Position numbers and translations under genes: made by a program | From: Edaphochlamys debaryana | Lineage: Eukaryota; Chlorophyta; Chlorophyceae; Chlamydomonadales | Length of the DNA stretch: 64,000 nt | Direction of reading: 5' to 3' | Assembly: GCA_016858145.1 (NCBI GenBank) | Contig: JAEHOE010000109.1 | Span: forward strand, 372,001 to 436,000 | The notes under the pieces: model-generated | What the model was told of the DNA's origin: nothing | Databases searched by the model: none | The model's input: only the letters and a program-made list of their open reading frames with translations | Shown here: piece after piece, positions 14,281 to 26,200 of the stretch | Numbering within the stretch: position 1 is the first letter of the stretch | How the letters are laid out: each line of letters opens with the position of its first letter

Positions 14281-17200
14281 ATGTCCGACACGCACGACGT
14301 CGCAGACTTGGCGGAGGTCAGCTCCCAGCATTCGGGCCGGTCTGGCTCCACGGGGACGGGCGGTGTGTCGGAGACCTCGTCTCAGCAGAGCGATAACAAA
14401 TTCCTCAAGAAAAGGGCGTAAGTACAGACTGCTAGCTAGCCCGGTCAGCGGGCTCATGGGTCCGCAACGGTCCCGGAACGCAGCTGGCAGCTGTTTCACG
14501 TCCGTCATAGTGCTTGTTTGGTGTGATGCATGTCCTGCGGGGTACCCTCGACGTCACTTTGCTGGTGTGTGCTGCGCTTGAACTCCGCAGAGACGCGCGG
14601 CACCACGATGGAGAGGACAGCGAGCTTGCGCAAAAGAGAAACTTTCAGGAAGGACTCTTCGCTTGTGAGCACGGGGCGGGAAGGCACGCACTCGCAATCG
14701 CTGCCACACATCCACCCTTTCGGTCCTCCTCGGCTGCAAGAGTTTTCTCCTGTCAGGAGGTGCCAAGTAACCTCCGAAGTGATGGGGTCTAACGGGGACG
14801 TCTTCGGGTACCCGGTGTGCGTGCCGGCACAGGCATGTACACGCTGGTCAAGCAGTCCGCGCTGTCCAGCTGGAAGTTTGCGCTGCTCAAGATAGCGCTG
14901 GAGTTCATGATGAACTTCATGTGGGTCCTGAGCTTGACTGGATGGGGGGGACGGCGGAGCAGGGGCAACGTGCAGGGTATGGGAGGGGCGCGCGGACAAG
15001 CACGGTTTGCCTCCCCACCGGGTACGGGTGGGGTCTTGGGCGGAGTGACTAGGCACGATGTGCGCCCCCAATTCCCCCCCGATTACCGCCTGCACCTGCC
15101 ATCTGTTGTCCACAGAGTCGTCTTCAACCCGTGAGCTGGGCACCTGGGGAGCAGGGGCTGGTGGACTGGACCGGCGTGGCATGGAGGGGGGGTGGGCTGA
15201 GCAGTGGGCCATGCTGGTGCCGTCACTCTGTGGGTGCAGGGGCTCTAGCGCTCTCTAAAGCAGCCTTAGTTACCGGCATCCCGACTACCGTGCGAGTGGC
15301 CCGTGTCTGAGGGCTTTCTGACTTTCGTATATAGGTAGCAGAGGTGCGACCGGAGCAGGCCCCGGCTTGCTGGCCACTGATGTGTTGCCCACGCTGCACC
15401 CCAGGTCCAACCCCGCCTTCAAAATCGACACCAACGACGGCCTGTGGCAGATACTGCGATGGATCGTGTGGCGCTCACCCATCATGCGGCTGTACGGGTA
15501 CAAGACGTACGGTGAGCCGCAGGGGCCCGGGATTTGGCAGTGCACGGCCGGGGTTACAGACAGGGCCCTGACCCTTGCGCCCATCGCCCTCACGCCCTGA
15601 GCCCACCCTCGTTCCCGCCCACTCTCCTCCTCCGCCTCCCCAGTGACTGTCATGTACGTCATGGTGATCATGGTGGCACTGGCGATCGTGGGACTGGTGT
15701 GGCTCACCATGTGGGTCGGGCGGGAGGGGGGAGGAGGGGGGTTGCTAAGAGGTGGCCGGCGGTGTGCGTTGTGGGTCAGCGGCTGTTGAGCCCCGCGCAT
15801 GCCCGTGGGGCGCTTGTACAGATGCACTCACTTAACCAACCCGCACTGCCCTTGACCTTACACCTCCTACCCCGCCCAGGGCCATGCGCAAGCAGGAGCA
15901 GTCCAAGTGGCTCAAGCACGCGGCCACCTTCCTGCACATCTGGTACGACCTCATGTTCGTCATGTGCTATGTGAGCTTCTTCGATTACTTCAGGTGCGCG
16001 CGTATCGTCTGGTGCGGGTGCCGGCCTGGAGGCGAGGGCGCGGGGGTGGGCGGATGGAGGCAATGCAGAGGGCGGTCCAGCGGCCCCCTGCGGGAGAGCC
16101 GCAAGGGAGCCGGCCACGCGTGTCGGTACCAACAGAAGGCCCCACACTTACCTCTTCGCACCGCAGCTTCATGGCCGACTGTGACTTCCTGGGCGAGGTC
16201 AAGCACCACCTATACTTCGAGGACGTCAGTGAGTGGCTCCGGGGATCGATGATGGGGGGGATGGGGACCATGCACACAAGCCGGGGTGCATGCGCACAAG
16301 CCGGAGCTATGCTATGTGGCCATCAAATAGTGACCATAGCGGGCTATCCTCAAGACTGCCCACTATCCCGCTGTCCCCGCCCTCCTTCCTCCCCCCCTCC
16401 CCAGTGTGCCTGGAGATGCCCCACCTCCTTCACATGCTGGTGGCCCTCTTCACAGCCGCGCTCTTCCTCTTCGTCACGGCGCTCATGTGCGTGGGCCCGT
16501 CCTGCTGGAAAGGCCAGCCCTGCCCCCCCGCTGCGCCCTGCCTCTCCCTCAGTTGATCCCCACGCACTGCCTAGACCTTATGCTTTCCGCCCCCATTGGA
16601 TTGCTGTATCCCGCGCAGGATGATTGCGGGATGCGACCTGAACCCCGTGTCCAAGGGCTACCTGTCGTCGCCCGCCGCCTATGTGCGCCTGAAGATTTTG
16701 TTCGCCAAGGCAGGTCACGTGACTCCCGGGTGCTAAGGTGTGCGTGCTTAGCGGCACCACAAGTGTCCTGTGAACTTTCGTGGCTGGAGCAGCACTCAGC
16801 TATCAAAATGCCCTTGGAGATCTGCGAATTTGAGTCTGGTTCCCATTGTCCCTTACGCCCGACAGGCTGCCTATGTCATCTTTGCAAACTGCCTGAACAG
16901 CAACGTCAAGGTCCAGACCATTGGCATGGTCCTGGCGGTCGGCCTGGTGGTGTGGTGGAACCTGCGCGGGGTGAGCCTGCCGGGCTGCTGCTGTGTGCGC
17001 CGCACGACGGGGTAGTGGCGCAGGGTGGAAGAAACCAGAAGTGCTGCAATGTGCCGATGACCGCCCCTGCCCCTGCTACGTTGCCCCTCCAGGTGCCCTT
17101 CTACCGCAAGACCGTCAACGTGGTGTGGACGGGCCTGTGGTTCGGCGTCCTCTACACCTGGTGAGGCGGGGCCCGGGTGTGATGTGCGAGTCGTGTGCTA

Positions 17201-20200
17201 GGGGGATGAGGGAGGGCACACATATTGGTCCGTCTACGTGGCTCCCCAGCTGACTCTTTCCTCGGCTCGGCTCCCGCAGCTTCTTGGCCTTCCTCGCGGC
17301 CTGGATGAAGAACGGGTATGACCCAGAGACAGTTGACAACCGTACCCAGGTAAGCAGTGCGGTGCTGGGTAGGGTTTCTTTCTAATGCTGCTCTCCCTTG
17401 CAACCGCTCGTGTTGACGGGTGGCCGGGCGCATGGCTGCCCCCATTATCCCCATACCTCAACTGTGTGTGCAACCCTGCATGCTGACCTTCTCTGGGCAG
17501 AACGTCCTCTACGGCATGTTCCCCACGGTCGTCGGCGGCGCTCTCGTCGCGTGGGCACACCTCTGGTAAGCCGAACCGGGCTCAGGGGCCCTCACGGCTC
17601 GAGCATCCCCCGTTGGGCCCTCAACACTCACGCCCACGCTCCCTTTACCCTTTCCTCTCCTCCATCCCTAGGTGGACCATGCGACCTGCCAAGAAGTTCC
17701 TCGGCCTAGACATGACTGTCAAGCTGACCAAGGTCCACAAGTTCAGCTCGGTCTATGAGGTGGAGCTGCTGAGCCGGGTCATGCGCCACTTTGACATCGA
17801 CGGGGTGGTCAACGAGGACGCGGCCTCGCAAGGCGAGATCATCATCAAGGCCGGCCTGCAGGTCTTCCCCGGCAAGCCGTTCCTCCTTATCCTGTGAGCT
17901 TGCTACGAGCCAGGGTCCGGGTCGTTGGCCGTTGGCGTAGTTGGCGTTGGCCTTTGGCATGCAGTTCACGGTGCCGGCGCGGTAGGATGCGTCTGCCAGA
18001 CGGCCATTGGCCGTGCCTCTCAACCGACTGCCCTTGCCCCTGTACTCCCAGGTACTCCAACTTTGTTTTGGAGGTCAGCAAGGATGGCCCTGCATCGAGG
18101 ACGCAGCTCCAGCTGGCCGCAAAAGCATCGCCCAACCTGGTCGAGAGGTACCAGGTGAGCACGCTTCGTAAGGGGATGCTTCGCTTGAAGGCCGCGGAAT
18201 GGGGGTAATGAAGTGGGCCAGCGCCCAAGGGTTGCCCCCTGTTCCCCGCTCCCAGATCTTCTGCACGCAAGAGGCCTCCAAGCGGCTCAAGGACAGCCAG
18301 GAGGGCGGCATGGACCTGCAGGCCTACATTGAGTTCAAGCGCAACTTTAGGTGGGGTGATGATGGGTCGTGGACCACCACTGCAGGGCATTGCACAGCCC
18401 TTCCATCCTTGCTGCTTGCTGCTTGCTGGCTCTCTGCTTTGTGGGGGCGGTCGAGGGCAAGGGCTATGTGCGGTGCATGGCCACGGTGCATTGTGCTGCT
18501 GTCGGCTCGCTCTATCCCGACTTCTTCACTCACCCTCCTCTTCCTGTCTACCCGCAGGGCGGTCCTGCGCGTTCACAAGGATGTGCTGATGATGCAGGCC
18601 GACCTGTGGCAGCAGTGCATGAAGAACACCCTCAAGGTCTCTGCGTTCGATAACTCGATGGAGTCCCTCGAGAGCGCCATTGTGCGAGCCAACCAGGTGT
18701 ACAAGAGGTGGGTCGAGGGGAAGGGGAGGAAAAAACGATAGGTGGCCTGGCTGCGGGCTCAAATGGCTGGTGGTGCTGATGCCTCTCTTCCCTGCCTGTC
18801 TCACTTGCTGGCCACCCTGCAGGGTGCTCGAGCGCTACCCCAACAACGGCAAGCTGCTGCGCTGCTACGGCAAGTTTCTCGAGGGTGTGAAGCACGACCC
18901 AGTGGCGGCGGCGCGTGTGTACGGCGAGGCCAACCGTCAGGGGGGCGCCAACGCTCTGTTGGCCCTCGACCTGAGCGGAGTGCAGTCCGCCGGCAAGCCC
19001 GAGTTCCTGACCTCGATGTCCATGGAGGATGACGCCGTGATCGTGATCGATGCGGAGGGCACCATCATGATGGTCTCGCAGGTGGGCAGGGTGGGGGTGC
19101 CTGGGTGGGAGGGCTGGTCAGAGCCACACAGCAGCGGGGCTGGCATTTTGTGCTGGCCTCTCCTCTCATGCTGGCAGGGGGGCCCTCACAGGCCGGCCCA
19201 GACACCGGAGGACCAAAGCTGCGGCCTAAGCCCAACTGAATCTCTCTTGAACTGCCTGACCTGTGCTGTCCGCTCATCACGCCCGCAGGCTGTCCAGAAG
19301 GTGTTTGGTTACACCAAGCTGGAGCTTGAAGGCGTCAACATCAGCCTCCTCATGCCCCAGCCCTTCAGCCAGCGCCACCCCTCCTACCTGCAGCGCTACA
19401 TCAGCACCAACGAGCCACACATCCTGGACACCGTACGGGAGGTGGTGGCACTGCACAAGGTACGAGTCGGAGGGGCCTTTGTCAGTGCCCCCTGCATCTG
19501 TTTGTGCCTCTAGCTTGGGGGGCTCTAGTCAGCCGGCCGAAGGCCTCCCAGCAGTGCCGCCACCCCACGTGCATGTCACAGGATCGGTACGTGTTCCCCA
19601 TCATGCTGTGCGTCACCAAGCTCAGCGGTGTTGGGTCCGACAGGTGAGGTTGGAGGGTACGGCGGCGGCAGACGGCGCCTCTCTCTGACGTTGTTCACCT
19701 CCTTCCCCTGCGCTACCCTCCCTCCTCCAGCGTCTTCTTGGGCGTTGTCCGGCCCATGCCCCCCAACGTGCACAACCTGCGAGCCTGGATTGCGCCCAAC
19801 GGCGTCTTCCTGTGCGCGGACCAGCAGTTCGCATCGGCCGTTGGCGCCATGGAGGGAGAGCTGGTGGGCCCAGGGGTTGGGGCAAGTCGGGGGGCGTGAG
19901 CCGGCGCGTGCAAGCATGACGCGTGCCCCGTCGATTGCACCTTGCTCAAATGGCGTCCCCTGCTCTATGCCTCGCTAGCTAGCTTCTTGTCGTTCTCACT
20001 TAACTCGCCTGGCCCTCCGCAGGTGGGTCACACGCTGACCAGCATGGTAGCGGACCAGGCCGCTGCAGAGATTCTGCTGGAGCGCTGCCGGGACGTGAGC
20101 GCGAGCGACCTTGATTCGGGCCTCGTCACTGCAAGCATGGAGTTCAAGCACCGCTACCTGGAGTCGGTGGTCATGGACGTCACAGTGCACCTCGCGGGTG

Positions 20201-23200
20201 GGTGGGGCGATGGGGCGGGCACAAAGGGGAGCCCCGGGCCCGGGGGACCAGCGCAGGTCCTTCGGCTTGGCTTGCTGGCTGGGGTCTTCCGTACGTCACG
20301 GCCAGATAACCCCTCCCGCTCCTGTCCGTCCAGGCACGGACGGCCAGCGCATCCTGGTCATCAACTGCAAGCACACGGACGCGCAGGATTCGTCCATGCT
20401 GGTGGTCGACGTGCACATGAAGATCAAGGTGCGTGATGTATGGAGGAAAGGGGTTGCGGCCTGTGCACGCCGGCGCCAGGCCAGCAGCCTATTGCACGGG
20501 GCACCGCGCTAGGCATGTAAGACCCTTGAGCACCAAGCAACCCTGCCCTCCCTTCTGTGTGCGCCCTTTGTCATGCCCAGTTTGCCTCGGCTGATCTAGC
20601 TCTGCTGCTGGGCTACTCCATGCGCAAGCTGGCCACCATGCGCCTGGACCAGCTGCTGCCCGCTCCGTACAACACGCTGCATGCCAAGTGGCTCAAGGCA
20701 AGCTGGCTAGTCGTTGGCTCGAGGGGACAGCGTGTGGCCCCTGTGCCGTCGGGCTTTGAGCGACGGGTGGCTTAGGTCCACGCTGCTCATGTCTACTTCT
20801 TGCCCTGACACCCCGCCCAGGACCCGCCTACTGTGGTGGCGCCATATGGCTGCCGCGCGGGAGTGGTGGTACAGCTGCTGACAGAGTCTGGCGCACTGAC
20901 GGCGGCCCGGCTCAAGATCAAAACTCTTGACGTGGACCCAGGCGACCCCACACGTCAGTCGACGCAGTACATTGTCCAGGTGAGGGGAGGCTTGACGAAA
21001 GTGACTGGGAGCAGCCGGAGCCAGGGAGGCCTTGACGAGGCAGGGTGATTGCATGAGTGGTTGGTGGGCGCATGTGGTCAACTTGGTGAGACGGGTTGTC
21101 CCTTGCTTTTCTTGCCTCCACTCAGCTGACGAAGGTGGCTGCCGAGGAGGTCTACCACGGCCGGCAGCTGGTGCTCACGACCGACTTCAACGGCCGTGTG
21201 CTGCAAGTGTCCGACCCGCTCTCCACGTCCTTCGATTTCCAGGCGCTCAGGCTCATTGGCCTGGGGCTGGGGGAGTTGATCGACGTGTTTGGCGGCTGGG
21301 TGGAGCGGGGCGGCGATATGCAGATGCTGCTGCTGGCGCTGCTCTACAAGGAGCAAGAGACACCAGGTGCGCTTGATGGCCATGCCTTTGTACCCAGTCA
21401 TGCTTCTAGGCGGCAGTACCTGACATGCATACCCTTCGCCGCCCGCAGGCATGTCCTGGCGCATGCGGGTCATTGAGCCTGTGAAGGAGGGTGAGGAGAA
21501 GCTGCCCATCGTGACTGGATCACAGAGCCTTGCTGGCATGAAGGGCCGTATCTCCCGCTCGGCTTGCGTACAAGTGGGTGGGCGGTTTGAGCGTAGCCGG
21601 GATGCTTGGAAGCAGCGCAGGCAGCAGTCAGGTACCTGAACCGGCTTGGCGCTTGCTAAAACCGAAAGCCCTCTTCTACACAGGTGGAGCTGGATGACGA
21701 GGGTGGTGAGGCCGGCGAGGAGGACAATGGCACACGCATCAAGGTCACCCTGTGGCGCCGCGACCTGATGGCGGGCGTGGTGGAGCTGGATGAGGACCTG
21801 GTCATCCGCAAGGCCAGCTTCCTGACCGGCCTCATCACCGGACTGCCACCCTCATATATGCAGAAGAAGCCGCTGAGCAAGTGAGGCACTGTAGGCAATT
21901 ATGTGTGGCTGGGTTATTTGTCAGCTTTGAATGGAAGCCTCGAATTGGCCAGAGGTCAGAGGGGCAAGACCTGGGCTTGCACTTGACGCGGGTCCTCCAC
22001 CCTGCCCACCAGGTTCCTGGACATCCCCGAGAGTGCAACATGGGAGAAGCTGTGCAACGCTGCTGCGCCACAGAAGAAGAGCGCCCTCAAGGCCGCGGCT
22101 CAGAAGGGCATCATCAGCCCCGTCCTCATGTACGTTGGCCCCCACCCGGACTCGGGCACCATGCGGCTCCGCATGCAGGGCGTGCACATGTTGGTGCCCG
22201 GGGGCCGTGCCAAGATCATCGCCACCCTGCACCCTGACACCACCTACACGGGGGCTCACGTGGACCTTATGAAGGTGCTCAAGATCGACACCGGCGCCAG
22301 TAGTGTGCACGGCGGGGATCATGGTGAAGGCAGCGGGGCCGCCTCGAGAGCCATCTCGGCTGCCCCATCTCGGGTGAAGGGCCGGGCCTCCAGGCACCAG
22401 CACAGCGGGGTTGGTCACGCTGAGGCTCATGGCGACCATGAGGCCCACGAGCACGGTGGCACGACCACCGAGGGCGATAACGACATTGATGCTGACAACG
22501 AGCCCGACGTTGACTCGAACCATGCTGATGACGATGACGGGGACTCCCAGAAGGGTGTTACCGTTAACGGCCAGCAGAGCCTGCACCGCGCCACCACCAA
22601 CAAGTCCGAGTTCATCGAGCAGTGGGTGCGGACGCTGTCCAAGCAGGTCTCAGGTGACGTTACCGGGCCTGATGGCAAGCCCGAGGGCAAGTCTGGCGAT
22701 GCGGAAGCTGGGCTCCCGCCCAGGAAGGGGGTGCCCTCATCGCTGGCCCCCATTGCGGAGGGCGAGGACGTTGGCGGCGGTGGAGGCAAGCTACCGCCAG
22801 CCCAGACCTTCCGGAGGGCCTTCAGCAATGTGAGCAACAACGACAAGGCGGCTGCTGAGGAGGCAGACAAGGCTGCCAATGACGAGGCTGCTGACAAGAA
22901 CGCTGACAAAGCTAGCGAAAGTGGAGAGTCCAGTGCGGACGGGAGCCAGGCCGCCAGCGCCTTCTCAGGTGGGCATGCGCTTGTGCTCTTGACGCTCAGG
23001 ATGTCTGCCAGACGTGGCTGCTAGCGGGCTCTGTCACTGTTCCTACTTGACTCCTTCCTGTCCCTACTACCCCACAGCCACAACCGACAACAGCACCGCC
23101 AGTGAGCTTGTCATTGACTCCAGGCGGGGCCGCCTGCTCAAGACGCTCAACAAGCTGCTCATGGGCCCCTCCCTGATGGTGCACGTGGACCGCCTCCGCG

Positions 23201-26200
23201 TCCACAGCTACTTCCTAATCATGCTCATGTTCACTGCGCACCTGGTGAGCTGGGATCTGAAGCTCAACAGCTTAACAGAAGCCCTGGTGCCAGAGGGACA
23301 GGGCCACTAGCCAGCCAGTAGTGGGAAAGTTGCAGCTTGCGGCAAGCGCCAGTTGGGCAGTTGGGCAGCGCCCCAGGTTGCTGGGGAGTGCACACTTCAC
23401 AAGGGCCTGTGCGTGTTGTATGTTTACCCTACCCTGGATGTTGCCGCCAGATTGGGTACCTGGTGATTACCAACCTCATTGGCAAGGAGCACGACAACAT
23501 CTACCTGGTGCACAAGCAGGTGAAGCCGAATTGTCGGTTATGCTTGCAGCTTGTGGCTGGGCTTCGGGGCTAAAACGGTTGCGCCTCCCATCCCCACGTG
23601 TTCCTCCCCCAGGCTATGGCCATGGACCGATCACAGCTCATTGTGGTACGCACAATCTTCTCCACCTTCTGCCTGCGGCCCAACGTTACGGCGAAGGTCT
23701 CCGCCTGTGGCAACTCGCTTGATTACAACATGGGAAAGCTGGTCACCAATATCCAGCTGCAGGAGCAGTACCACCGTGAGCAGGCTAGCGGGGCTTGCCA
23801 AGGCCGGGGCGGGGCTTGCTGGCGGGGCGGGGCGGGGCAAGGCGTGGCCTTGATAGGTTGGTGCACGCGCTCGTCTCTCCTTTCCACTGCTGCGTTACAG
23901 TGAGGCATTCCAACTGCCCCAACGCAGAGGCCGTGTATCTGGGGCTCCAGGAGACCAAAGTCACACGCCCGGAACTTGAGGTAGGGCCGCGGTCACACAT
24001 GGAACCCGCTCTACGGGGCTAGCTGGGAGGTGCGCACAGCGTCACAGCGTGTGGCGCGGTGATGAGCCCTTCCATGCTGTCTCGCCCTATCAGGTGTACG
24101 ACATCTGGACGAACGTCCCCCTTGACTACTCGAGTAGGAAGGGTAGTGGGATTGCCGCGGGTATCCAAGGTCTTGGGACTAGGCAAGAAAACCAATGACA
24201 GCTCAAGTAAAACGGGTCCCGCCTAGGCACTCTAGCTTGGCTGTAGTGCCTCTCCTGGCTGTAACGGGGCTTGTTTGGGTACTCTCCGCTGGGCAGACTG
24301 CACGTGCAAACCTCCAAAACCCTTTTGCTTCTCCTCCCCCAGTCTTCCTCGACACCAACCCGCCCAAGGTGGTGCAAGGCCAGGACGCTGTCTGGGTGCT
24401 GGGCAACCGCTACATTGCCGCCGCCCGGGAGGCAATGTACCTCATCCCTGTGGTTAAAGATTTCTACAGGCAAGCACCGCAGCAAGCGTGATCACAGATG
24501 GCAGGGCGCAAGTGCCTGCTAACGCCCGCCTTGATCAGGGTTCCAGGGTCGTAGTAAACACCGTTCCATGCCCGGGCGCAGGCACCACCGCACCTTCGCC
24601 TTCCTACTGGCCAACGGTCTTGGCCCACTCTTTCAGGGCTACGCAGTGAGTTGTTGGCACCCGCAACACACGTGCACCCTACGTGCTTGGGGCTGCCAAC
24701 CTGTGGCGCATTTCTGTCCTCCCTAGCTGGCCAAGCGATGGTGCTTACCTCTGCTAGCCACAAACCGCAATGCCCGATCGCTGTTGCTCTGTCACTGCTA
24801 CTACCTGTGCCCTGCAGGAGAGCCTTGACTACCTTGTAAACTCGGCATGGAAGAGCATCGAGGAGCTCCGCGTTGGTGAGTACGCCTAGCCCTGGGGTCC
24901 CGCTTGCGAGCTTGGGACCTGGTGATGGTCCCCTGTGTGCCCACCCCTACCTTGCCCCACCCGCCTTGCAGAGCTCATCATCCTGCTGATTGTTGAGGCC
25001 ATTGTCGTACAGCTCATCGCATCCATCTATGAGGGCATCCTGGTGCAGAGGCTGGTGGGTGGCGGCTGGGGTCGCTTCAGGCGAGGGAGGGGCCTACGTG
25101 GTAAGCTAGAAGTGCTCCTAGTGCGGCATGGCAGCAAGGGCCCCAGAGCTGCTCTGCTCCGTTGGCCCCTCAGGAGTCGGTGCGGATGCTGGGGATTCTG
25201 GCCATGCTGGGCCTGCCTGGGCCCGTGCTGCGCCAGCTGAGCACGGTCGAGACCAAGGTGGGACTGGGGGCGAGGGGAGGGGTTGAGGTAGAACAGGGTT
25301 CGGGCCTGGGCTCTGGGCGCGCTCCCACAGACTGTATATGTTCCTGTCCCTAGCTACCGTGCCGCCCCCCACATCTGTCCGTACATACGATCACTCGCAG
25401 ATCGTGGATGACTCAGACGATGACGATGATGACGACGATGACAACGAGGACGAGGAGGGGCAGGAGGCCAAGAACGCGCCCAAGAAATCCACCAGCATCA
25501 AGCTGACGGCCGCGGAGGCGAAGGGCGCTGCTGCAGACCCTGTGGAGACGCATGGAGCGACCCCCGGGGACGGGCACCCTATGCCAATCGAGGGCGCCAA
25601 GCAGGACAGCAAGGACGTCGACTCCGAAGCCTCCTCGGCTGATGGGAAGGAGGGTGGTGCAACAGCAGCAGGAGGAGCTGTCAACAAGGTGCGGCATCGG
25701 GGGCCCGCCGGGGCACCAGGGACCCGGAACGACTCCTCCCCTGGCAGGTCCCACTCGCGTCTCTTGGGTTTGTCTGACCTCAACTCCTTTCCGGCACCCT
25801 TTCCCCCTCCCCGCCGCTCGCCTCCCCCCAGCTTGCCGCGGGCCGCTCTCTCAAGGCAATGAAGTTCAGTGGCTCCAAGAAGGCGCGCGCCTCCGACCAA
25901 CACATTCACCACCACGGCCACAACCGCTGGCGCATCAACGGCAAGACCCTCATTCCCTCCTACTGGAACCTCTCCAAGTTTGCGGTGAGCGCACTGCGGT
26001 GGTGTCCCTGCCCTTGGGGCTTGCGGTAGCCTGGCCTTGCAAACCCGAGCCGTGTGGACTACTTTGAGCAAGCCCGCACAGCCTCTCAGCCTGCGCCCCT
26101 CATCCACATAGTAGCAACCCTTCGTTCGGGCTTCCTACTGCCCTCAGGTGCCGTTCGTCCTGTGGAACATCACAGTCGTGGTGGTCTACGTTATCTCCCT

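Noticed and set aside
14817..15258. Reading through the donor after exon 3 of copy B into a Trp/Gly-rich tail
   Set aside because: It ends at a stop without rejoining the conserved protein. The GTGGGT donor plus the 15-nt microexon restores the frame to exon 5 in both B and C.
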